Shown: piece after piece, positions 57,543 to 64,000 of the stretch
Layout: the number at the start of each line of letters is the position of its first letter
Position numbering within the stretch: the first letter of the stretch is position 1
DNA from: Luteimonas granuli
GTDB lineage: Bacteria; Pseudomonadota; Gammaproteobacteria; Xanthomonadales; Xanthomonadaceae
Reading direction: 5' to 3'
Length of the DNA: 64,000 bases
NCBI RefSeq assembly: GCF_007795095.1
Contig: NZ_CP042218.1
Span: forward strand, 2,831,001 to 2,895,000
Program-made: the position numbers and the translations under genes
The notes under the pieces: model-generated
The model's input: only the letters and a program-made list of their open reading frames with translations
What the model was told of the DNA's origin: nothing
Database searches by the model: none

Positions 57543-58979
57543 ATGACCCAACGAATCGCCGTCCTCGGCGCCGGCCCCAGCGGCCTGGCCCAGCTGAGAG
57601 CCTTCGATGCCGCCCGCCGCGCGGGTGCCGACGTCCCCGAGATCGTCTGTTTCGAAAAGCAGTCCGACCTGGGCGGGATGTGGAATTACACCTGGCGCAC
57701 CGGCCTGGACCAGCACGGCGAACCGGTGCACGCCAGCATGTACCGCTACCTGTGGTCGAACGGACCGAAGGAATGCCTGGAGTTCGCCGACTACAGTTTC
57801 GAGGAGCATTTCGGCCGACCGATCGCTTCGTACCCGCCACGGCCGGTGCTGCGCGACTACATCATGGGCCGGATCGAACGCAGCGGCCTGCGCGAGCAGA
57901 TCCGGTTCAACACCGCCGTGCATTCGGTCGAGTACAGCGAGGAGACCGGAAAGTTCACCGTCACCGTGCGCGAGCTGGAGGAGGACCGCATGGTGAGCGA
58001 GGAGTTCGACTGGGTCGTGGTCGCCACCGGCCACTTCTCCACGCCCAACGCGCCCGCGTTCGAGGGCCTGTCGCAGTTTCCCGGCCGCGTCCTGCATGCG
58101 CACGACTTCCGCGACGCCTGCGAATTCACCGGCAAGGACCTGTTGCTGGTCGGCAGCAGCTATTCGGCCGAGGACATCGGCACCCAGTGCTACAAGTACG
58201 GCGCGAAGTCGGTGACCTTCAGCTACCGCAGCGCTCCGATGGGCTATGACTGGCCGGACGCCTTCAGCGAGCGTCCGCTGCTCACGCGCGTCGAGGGCAA
58301 CACCGCGCACTTCATAGATGGCAGCAGCCAGGACGTGGACGCGATCATCCTGTGCACCGGCTACCAGCACCACTTCCCGTTCCTGCCCGACGACCTGACG
58401 CTTCGCACCAGCAACCGCCTGTATCCGCAGGACCTGTACAAGGGCGTGTTCTGGATCGACAACCCCAGGCTGGTCTACCTGGGCATGCAGGACCAGTACT
58501 ACACCTTCAACATGTTCGACGCCCAGGCCTGGCTCGCGCGCGACGTGATCCTCGGCCGCACCGCGCTGCCCGACGCCGAGGCCATGCGCGCGGACAGCGA
58601 GGCCTGGTTCGCGCGCGAGAACGCCTGCGCCGGCTCCGACGACGACATCGACTTCCAGGCCGCCTACGTGCGCGACCTGGTCGACCGCAGCGACTACCCG
58701 GACTTCGCGATCGAGGAGGTCGCGGAGATGTTCAAGCAGTGGCAGCGCGACAAGCGCGAGGACATCCTCGGCTACCGCAACCGGAGCTACCGCTCGACGA
58801 TCACCGGCACGCTCGCGCCGCCGCACCACACGCGCTGGATGGAGGCGATGGACGACTCGCTGCAGGCCTTCCTCGACGATTCCCGCGATCTGGAGGAGCA
58901 GCCGGAGCCAAGGCGACCGCCCGCGCCGGTGGCGGCGACGGCCGGACTCCCCGCGGAACCGGTGCGTCGCCGCGCCTGA
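57543..58979 (+). CDS. tmm: Flavin-containing monooxygenase, trimethylamine monooxygenase (Tmm)-like
   Basis: A 478-aa flavoprotein predicted to oxidise trimethylamine to trimethylamine N-oxide with NADPH and O2. FAD site GAGPSG at residues 9-14; the FMO signature [11 protein letters not shown] at 179-189; NADPH site GSSYSAED from residue 204, whose Tyr207 is the residue reported as important in Methylocella Tmm. Stretches such as [19 protein letters not shown] and [20 protein letters not shown] are near the Tmm sequences I remember. The last 35 or so residues (Pro/Glu/Arg-rich) are extra. AAAGGAG lies 12 nt before this ATG; an in-frame ATG at 57531 touches it directly and is less likely. Confidence 0.87.
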   Translation: MTQRIAVLGAGPSGLAQLRAFDAARRAGADVPEIVCFEKQSDLGGMWNYTWRTGLDQHGEPVHASMYRYLWSNGPKECLEFADYSFEEHFGRPIASYPPRPVLRDYIMGRIERSGLREQIRFNTAVHSVEYSEETGKFTVTVRELEEDRMVSEEFDWVVVATGHFSTPNAPAFEGLSQFPGRVLHAHDFRDACEFTGKDLLLVGSSYSAEDIGTQCYKYGAKSVTFSYRSAPMGYDWPDAFSERPLLTRVEGNTAHFIDGSSQDVDAIILCTGYQHHFPFLPDDLTLRTSNRLYPQDLYKGVFWIDNPRLVYLGMQDQYYTFNMFDAQAWLARDVILGRTALPDAEAMRADSEAWFARENACAGSDDDIDFQAAYVRDLVDRSDYPDFAIEEVAEMFKQWQRDKREDILGYRNRSYRSTITGTLAPPHHTRWMEAMDDSLQAFLDDSRDLEEQPEPRRPPAPVAATAGLPAEPVRRRA

Positions 58980-58983
58980 ATCC

Positions 58984-59011
58984 CGGGTGCCGGCCTCCTC
59001 GCCGGCACCCG
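58984..59011. terminator. Bidirectional terminator-like hairpin between tmm and DUF2461
   Basis: An 11-bp perfect stem (58984-58994 with 59001-59011) and a 6-nt CTCCTC loop in the 100-bp gap between two convergent genes, 4 nt after the tmm stop. Confidence 0.6.
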
Positions 59012-59079
59012 TCCCGGGGATTGGCCGGGACGGCGGCCCGCCATGGGATCGCCCACGGATGCGGCGGGCGAACCCGGGG

Positions 59080-59766
59080 TCAGAACTCCAGGTCCAGTGC
59101 CGCGCACAGGTAATCCATGAAGGGCGCGAGCGCATGCAGGTCCTTCGCCAGCACCTCCCGCAGCCGCGCGCCAGTGACGATGTCGTCATCGAGCGCGCGC
59201 CAGGCCACGAAGCTGCGCCGGCGCAGGTCGTCGAGGAAGGGGAAGTCGGCGGCGAAACCGCGCGGCGGGCGCACCAGCATGTCCTCGTCGTCCATCGCGT
59301 AGCGGCGGCGGAAGGCGGGTGCATGGGCGGCCGCCTTCCAGCCGGCAGGGTTGTCGACGATGAACTGCCGCAGCTGGCGCAGCGTCGGCGATTCCGGACG
59401 CCACAGGCCGGCGGCGACGAAGCAGTTGCCCGGCTCGATGTGCAGGTAGAACAGCGGCGAGGCCAGCTCCTTGCGGCGGGCATGGAACAGGCGCGCGCCC
59501 TGCCAGGTCTTGTACGGCCGCTTGTCGTTGGCGAAGCGGGTGTCGCGCTGGATCCTGTAGAGCGATCCGCCCACGGTGCGCGGGTCTGCGCGGAAGTGCG
59601 GGCTGACCTCGGCGAGGTCGGGCTGCAGGTCGGTGACCAGGCGCTGCAGCGGGTCGCGCACGTGCGCTTCGTAGTCCTGCTTGTGGGCATGGAACCAGGC
59701 GCGTTCGTTGTGGCGCGCGAGCGCTCGCAGGAAACGGAAGGCCCTGTCGCTGAAGTACGTGGTCAT
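59080..59766 (-). CDS. DUF2461 family protein (TIGR02453)
   Basis: A 228-aa protein starting MTTYFSDRAFRFLRALARHN. Conserved DUF2461 features: HNERAWFHAHKQDYEAHVRD near the N-terminus, a tract RDTRFANDKRPYKTWQGARLF, and FYLHIEPGNCFVAAGLWRPE in the core. The family has no established function; sequence context with a nuclease gene is suggestive only. Its ATG overlaps the sbcB stop (ATGA), so it is translated with sbcB. Confidence 0.9.
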   Translation of the reverse strand: MTTYFSDRAFRFLRALARHNERAWFHAHKQDYEAHVRDPLQRLVTDLQPDLAEVSPHFRADPRTVGGSLYRIQRDTRFANDKRPYKTWQGARLFHARRKELASPLFYLHIEPGNCFVAAGLWRPESPTLRQLRQFIVDNPAGWKAAAHAPAFRRRYAMDDEDMLVRPPRGFAADFPFLDDLRRRSFVAWRALDDDIVTGARLREVLAKDLHALAPFMDYLCAALDLEF

Positions 59767-61265
59767 GGATCTGAAAAGGAAGCGTGGGGTAGCGGGTCGC
59801 CATCGCCTGCGCCGGCAGTCGCGTCCGCCGGAGCGAGGTCCGCCGCGAGTTCGCGGCCCCAGGCTTCGAGGCGGTCGAGCAGCGCCAGGCGGCCGGCGTG
59901 CTCGCCCCGCAGCTGCGCGATGTCGTTGAAATAGGCGTCGAAGCTGCATTCCGACAGGCCCGAGTCGTCGCACAGGCGCCGGCGGCGGTAGTCGTCCCAG
60001 CGTGCCCGCTCGGCCGCGTCGAGCGTGTCGGGCCAGTTGCGGGCGCGATAGCGGAACAGCAGTTCCGGCAGGCGCGGGTCCTGGAAGCCGAAGTCGCGGA
60101 TGCCCAGTTGCCCCGGTGGCGTGGCACGCACCATCGCCAGCCGGGCCCTGTCGCCGTCGCCGAGGAAGCCGCCGTAGAGCGCGGCGTCGACGTCGGGCGG
60201 TGCGCGTTCGTCGCGCTCGCGGGCGAAGACCTGCCGGACTTTCTCGGCGATGAGCGGAGCCTGCTCGCGGATGCGCGCGGCGCGCGATTCGGCGATGGCC
60301 GGATCGAGGCCGAGGCGCTCGAAGTCCGCCGGCCGCAGGTGGTCCCAGCGCACCAGCGCCGGCGAACGGTTGGTGTGCACTTCCTTCAGCGGCACGCGCG
60401 CCACGCCCTCGGGCAGGTCCGCGGCGCGGACGTAAAGACGGTCGGCGATCTCGTCGGGCGACAGCGCCAGCAGGTCGTCGGGCTCGGCGTCCAGGTCGTA
60501 GACAATCACTCGATTGCCGATCTGCGGATGCTGCGCCAAGGGCAGCACGGCCGCCGCGCACATCCGCGCCGCCGGGTAGCGCTGCGAGACGTGCAGGACC
60601 GGCCTCATCGCGAAGGGATCGAGCAGGCCCGCGACGTGGCGCTTGTCGCGCAGGGCGAGCGCGTAATCCCAGAGCCGCGGCTGAGAGCTGCGGAACAGCC
60701 GTGCGAGACCGATCAGCGCGCGCACGTCGGACAGCGCCTCGTGCGCGTCGCCCATGCGCACGCCGTTCGCTTCCGCCAGGTGCTCGAGCCTGAACGAGGT
60801 TGCGCCGTCCTCGCGCACGGGCCAGATGATGCCCTCCGGCCGCAGCGCGTGCGCGAGGCGCATCACGTCGAGCAGGTCCCAGCGGGAGTTGCCGTTGCGC
60901 CACTCGCGCTCGTAGGGGTCGTGGAAGTTGCGGAACAGCCCGTGGCGCACGAACTCGTCGTCGAAGCGCAGCGAGTTGTAGCCGAGCGTGCAGGTGCCGG
61001 GCTGGCCCATCTCCTCGACCATGCGCGCGAAGGCCTCGGCCTCGGACAGTCCGGTGTGCAAGGCATCCTGCGGCGCCAGCCCGGTGACCATCGACGCGCC
61101 CGGCGAAGGCAGCAGGTCGTCGGCCGGACGGACAAGGAACTCGATCGGATCGCCGAGTCCGTTCAGTTCCGCGTCGGTGCGGATGGCAGCGAACTGCGCG
61201 ATCCGCGTGCGCCGCGGGTCCGTGCCCCAGGTCTCCAGGTCGTAGAACAGGAAGCTCCCGCTCAC
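59763..61265 (-). CDS. sbcB: Exodeoxyribonuclease I
   Basis: A 500-aa 3'-5' single-strand exonuclease acting in mismatch repair and in processing recombination ends. The DEDDh nuclease domain starts at once: Asp9/Glu11 in FLFYDLETWGTDPRRTRIAQ, GYNSLRFDDEFVRHGLFRNF, and HEALSDVRALIGLAR with the catalytic His/Asp. The C-terminal SH3-like and helical domains (ARIREQAPLIAEKVRQVF, LLFRYRARNWPDTL) match ExoI. The start is GTG with a GGGGG tract upstream on the minus strand. Confidence 0.95.
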   Translation of the reverse strand: MSGSFLFYDLETWGTDPRRTRIAQFAAIRTDAELNGLGDPIEFLVRPADDLLPSPGASMVTGLAPQDALHTGLSEAEAFARMVEEMGQPGTCTLGYNSLRFDDEFVRHGLFRNFHDPYEREWRNGNSRWDLLDVMRLAHALRPEGIIWPVREDGATSFRLEHLAEANGVRMGDAHEALSDVRALIGLARLFRSSQPRLWDYALALRDKRHVAGLLDPFAMRPVLHVSQRYPAARMCAAAVLPLAQHPQIGNRVIVYDLDAEPDDLLALSPDEIADRLYVRAADLPEGVARVPLKEVHTNRSPALVRWDHLRPADFERLGLDPAIAESRAARIREQAPLIAEKVRQVFARERDERAPPDVDAALYGGFLGDGDRARLAMVRATPPGQLGIRDFGFQDPRLPELLFRYRARNWPDTLDAAERARWDDYRRRRLCDDSGLSECSFDAYFNDIAQLRGEHAGRLALLDRLEAWGRELAADLAPADATAGAGDGDPLPHASFSDP

Positions 61266-61284
61266 ACCAACACCCCCGAAAAAG

Positions 61285-61358
61285 CCCTGCAGGAGCGGAT
61301 ACAGCCGCGATCCAGGATGCGACCCACGCCGATCGCGGCTCTAGCCGCTCCTGCAGGG
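61285..61358. repeat. Xanthomonad-type GCAGGAGCGG hairpin repeat between sbcB and kmo
   Basis: Arms 61285-61312 and 61331-61358 pair at 26 of 28 positions, around an 18-nt loop. Consensus of the arm is CTGCAGGAGCGG..AGCCGCGATC. Related, less perfect copies lie at 2658-2696 and 10089-10121. Such hairpins are widespread between genes in this family and can also end transcription. Confidence 0.8.
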
Positions 61359-61371
61359 GGGATGGGGGGAA

Positions 61372-62766
61372 TCATGGGATATCGGCCAGCGGCGGCAAGG
61401 AACGCAGGACTTCCCGGTCCACCGCCTCAAGGTCGACCTCGGCCACCGACGCCACCCCCTGCGTCGCCGCCTCCAGGATCCCGCGCTGGACTTCGCTGCG
61501 CTCCAGCGCCAGCGAGTAGGGGATGCGCATGAAGGTGACCATCGCGTAGTGCGGGATGAAGCGGGTCGGGTGCCGTGCCTGCAGCGCCAGCTCCAGTTCG
61601 CGCTGGAGCAGGAAGCCGGGGTCGTCCACCAGGTCGCGCATCTCGATGTAGTTGTCGAGCGCCATCTTCTGGATGGCGGCGGCGTCGGGCATGCGCTCGG
61701 CCTCGAAGGCGGCATAGGCGGTGGCGAGGTCGGGCGTGGCGTCGAGATGGCGTGCCAGCGCCACGCAGTCCTCGAAGGCGCAGTTCATGCCCTGGCCGTG
61801 GAAGGGCACCATCGCATGCGCCGCGTCGCCGATCAGCACCGCGTGGCCGCCCAGGTGCCAGCGGTCCAGGTAGAGCGTGCCCAGGGTGCCGATGGGATTG
61901 GCCTCGAAGTCGTGGTCGAGCTCGGGGATCAGCGGCAGCGCATCCGGGAAGTCGCGCTCGAAGAGGGCGCGCGCGGCGGTCGCGTCGGGCACGGTCTCGA
62001 AGCTCGGGTCGCCCTTGCCTTCGTCCTGCATCGCCATGAACAGGGTGACGGTGAAGGTGCGTTCGTCATTGGGCAGGGCGATGCACATATAGCGTCCGCG
62101 CGGCCAGATGTGCAGTGCGTTCGGCTCGATGCGGAAACCGCCGTCGGCGGCGGGAGGGATCTCCAGTTCCTTGTAACCGTGCCCCAGCCAGTCGATGCGT
62201 TCGCCGAGGTCGGCGCGCTGGCGCATCTGCGCGCGCAGGGTCGAGCCCGCGCCGTCGCAGCCGATCAGGGTCTGGAAGCCGACGCGGTGGAGTCCGCCGC
62301 CACCGCGGTAGAACGCCCGCTGCGCCGCGAAGTCCACGGCTTCCAGTCGCCGGTCGAAGTGGAGCGTCGCGCCCGCGGCCTCGGCGGCATCGATCAGGGT
62401 GATGTTGAGCTCGCCGCGGCTGACCGACCAGATCACTTCGCTGTCATCGCGTCCGTAGCGCTGCAGCTGCGGCGTGCCGCCGTCCGCGGGGTGCACCATG
62501 CGCCCGCGCATCATCACCGCCTGCGCCAGCACGTCGCGGTCGGCGTCGGCGGCGCGCAGCGCGTGCAGGCCGCGTTCGGCCAGGGCGAGGTTGATCGAGC
62601 GCCCCCCGGCGAAGCCGTGGATGCGCGGGTCGCCGCGGCTTTCGTAGACCTCGACCTTCCAGCCGCGCTGGGCGAGCAGGGTGGCCATCAGCGCGCCGGC
62701 CAGGCCGGCGCCGACGATGGTCGCTTCGCGCTGCGCCGGCTGCTCTCCGCTTGCAGCGGCGCTCAT
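61372..62766 (-). CDS. kmo: Kynurenine 3-monooxygenase
   Basis: A 464-aa FAD enzyme that hydroxylates L-kynurenine to 3-hydroxykynurenine. ATIVGAGLAGALMATLLAQR binds FAD; FAGGRSINLALAERGLHALR, TLIGCDGAGSTLRAQMRQ and the second flavin site LIGDAAHAMVPFHGQGMNCA are characteristic of KMO. The C-terminal stretch (HYAMVTFMRIPYSLALERSE) is the family's long helix. Its ATG overlaps the kynU stop, so the two steps are co-translated. The pathway leads to 3-hydroxyanthranilate and on to NAD or other aromatics. Confidence 0.95.
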   Translation of the reverse strand: MSAAASGEQPAQREATIVGAGLAGALMATLLAQRGWKVEVYESRGDPRIHGFAGGRSINLALAERGLHALRAADADRDVLAQAVMMRGRMVHPADGGTPQLQRYGRDDSEVIWSVSRGELNITLIDAAEAAGATLHFDRRLEAVDFAAQRAFYRGGGGLHRVGFQTLIGCDGAGSTLRAQMRQRADLGERIDWLGHGYKELEIPPAADGGFRIEPNALHIWPRGRYMCIALPNDERTFTVTLFMAMQDEGKGDPSFETVPDATAARALFERDFPDALPLIPELDHDFEANPIGTLGTLYLDRWHLGGHAVLIGDAAHAMVPFHGQGMNCAFEDCVALARHLDATPDLATAYAAFEAERMPDAAAIQKMALDNYIEMRDLVDDPGFLLQRELELALQARHPTRFIPHYAMVTFMRIPYSLALERSEVQRGILEAATQGVASVAEVDLEAVDREVLRSLPPLADIP

Positions 62767-64000
62767 GCCCGGCCCTCGCGCCAGGCTTCGGTGGCGCGCA
62801 CGAAGCGCAGCACGTCGGCGTGGCTGTTGTACAGCGGCGTCGGCGAGATCCGGATCACGTCGGGCTCGCGCCAGTCGCCTAGCACCCCTTGTGCGGACAG
62901 GGATTCGAACAGGGACCGTCCGGCCTCGCGGCCGCGCAGGCCGCGGCCTTCCAGCACCCGCAGGGACAGCTGCGCGCCGCGCTGCGCGGGATCGCGCGGC
63001 GTGGCGATGCGCAGCGTCTCCGCGAGCCGCGCGTCGATCAGCGTCTCGAGGTAGCCGGTGAGCGACTCCGACTTTCGGCGCAGCGCTTCCATGCCGGCGC
63101 GGTCGAACAGCTCCAGCGAAGCGCGCAGCGGCGCCAGCCCGAGGATCGGCGGATTGCTGAGCTGCCACCCGTCCGCGCCCGGCGTCGGATCGAAGTCGGG
63201 GCCCATGCGGAACCGCGTGGCCTCGTCATGTCCCCACCAGCCGGCGAAGCGGGGACGGTCGGTGCGCGCGTGGCGCGCGTGCACGAAGCAGCCGCCGACC
63301 GCGCCGGGCCCGGCATTGAGGTATTTGTAGTGGCACCAGACCGCGAAATCGGGCCCGTCATCGTGCAGCCGCAGCGGCAGGTTGCCCACTGCATGCGCCA
63401 GGTCGAAGCCGACCACCGCGCCGGCGGCATGGCCCAGCCGCGTGATTGCCGCCACGTCGAACGCCTGCCCGCTGCGGTACTGCACGCCGGGCCACAGCAC
63501 CAGCGCCAGCCGCGGACCGTGCTCCCGGATGGCGCGGGCGATCGCCTCCATCGAGAACGTGCCCTCGGCGAGGTCGGGCTGCAGCTCGATCAGGTCGGTC
63601 GCGGGATCGAAACCGTGGAAGCGCAGCTGCGACTCCAGCGCGTAGCGGTCGGACGGGAACGCCCCGGCCTCCATCAGGATCGCGGGCCGCTCGCGGGTGG
63701 GCCGGTAGAAGCTCACCAGCATCAGGTGCAGGTTGGCGGTCAGCGAATTCATCGCCACCACTTCGGAGGGCTCGGCGCCCACCACCCGCGCCAGCGGCTC
63801 GCGCAGCAGGGCGTGGTAGGGCATCCATTGCGTGGTGCCGGTGAAGTGCGCCTCGACCGCTTCCGCGGCCCACTTGTCGAGCACGTCCTCGACGTGCGCC
63901 CGCGCCGACCTCGGCTGCAGGCCCAGCGAATTGCCCACGAAGTAGGCCTGCTCGCCGTCCCCGTGCCGCGGCACGTGGAACTCGCCGCGCAGCCCGCGCA
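62763..64000 (-). CDS. kynU: Kynureninase, N-terminus beyond window
   Basis: Pyridoxal-phosphate enzyme cleaving 3-hydroxykynurenine to 3-hydroxyanthranilate and alanine. Over 410 residues are visible, and the reading frame stays open to position 64000, so a few residues at the start are missing; codons before 63974 read RGEFHVPRHGDG, matching the family. The PLP lysine is in VWCHYKYLNAGPGAVGGCFV; VGNSLGLQP and VVGFDLAHAVGNLPL are further signatures, and the C-terminus ISPTPLYNSHADVLRFV is intact. It precedes kmo in one operon. Confidence 0.95.
   Translation of the reverse strand, partial: RGLRGEFHVPRHGDGEQAYFVGNSLGLQPRSARAHVEDVLDKWAAEAVEAHFTGTTQWMPYHALLREPLARVVGAEPSEVVAMNSLTANLHLMLVSFYRPTRERPAILMEAGAFPSDRYALESQLRFHGFDPATDLIELQPDLAEGTFSMEAIARAIREHGPRLALVLWPGVQYRSGQAFDVAAITRLGHAAGAVVGFDLAHAVGNLPLRLHDDGPDFAVWCHYKYLNAGPGAVGGCFVHARHARTDRPRFAGWWGHDEATRFRMGPDFDPTPGADGWQLSNPPILGLAPLRASLELFDRAGMEALRRKSESLTGYLETLIDARLAETLRIATPRDPAQRGAQLSLRVLEGRGLRGREAGRSLFESLSAQGVLGDWREPDVIRISPTPLYNSHADVLRFVRATEAWREGRA

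Overview
The window is a continuous piece of chromosome from a high-GC gammaproteobacterium. Gene content and order (smc-zipA-ligA, mtnA-gyrA, sucA-sucB-lpdA, kmo-kynU, a split metH behind an ArsR-methyltransferase regulator) and protein character point to the Xanthomonadaceae/Lysobacteraceae, closest in style to Luteimonas or Lysobacter. That placement is inference from recognised proteins; no 16S gene is present. About 43 protein genes are packed tightly. I saw no rRNA, tRNA, CRISPR array, insertion sequence or prophage gene. Nearly all long open frames opposite the genes are high-GC shadows.

Layout. 1-6049: end of smc, zipA, ligA and a frameshifted epmA (chromosome and replication, EF-P modification). 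6104-10040: mtnA and gyrA. 10219-17530: yfhM (alpha-2-macroglobulin) with its usual partner pbpC. 17534-20553: peroxiredoxin, a frameshifted cbpA, a PilH-like receiver and an AcuI-type reductase. 20625-26906: the 2-oxoglutarate dehydrogenase operon sucA-sucB-lpdA followed by a LOG-family gene (minus strand). 27184-30468: secreted hydrolase, then a RoxA-like ribosomal oxygenase with a GNAT gene. 30498-33809: purB and fumC, separated by 546 bp holding two inverted, clover-leaf-shaped repeats. 33838-38903: UspA, then a six-gene operon (small membrane protein, GntR/YtrA regulator, ABC ATPase, ABC permease, DUF2884 lipoprotein, GSGD-repeat protein) behind a visible promoter and palindromic operator. 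39092-43045: two FKBP isomerases, ugd, slyX, DUF2058. 43059-48992: ArsR-methyltransferase, metH split in two genes, MFS transporter, with overlapping start and stop codons. 49202-57198: frameshifted acyl-CoA dehydrogenase, giant NAD-glutamate dehydrogenase, nadK, 5'-nucleotidase. 57543-64000: a trimethylamine-monooxygenase-like flavoprotein with a long leader, DUF2461, sbcB, and kmo-kynU of the kynurenine pathway.

How the genes fit together. Several neighbourhoods form working units: periplasmic defence and repair (yfhM-pbpC), central carbon flux (sucAB-lpdA, fumC, glutamate dehydrogenase), the methionine cycle (ArsR-MT, metH1, metH2, mtnA) and NAD(P) supply (kmo, kynU, nadK). The most unusual features are: (i) two oppositely oriented three-way-junction repeats with covarying stems between purB and fumC; (ii) a convincing Tmm with Tyr207 and a roughly 295-nt structured leader; (iii) four promoters whose -10 box lies exactly 6 nt before ATG, implying leaderless mRNAs; (iv) four apparent single-base frameshifts, which suggest either sequence error or recent decay; (v) a dispersed GCAGGAGCGG hairpin family between genes.
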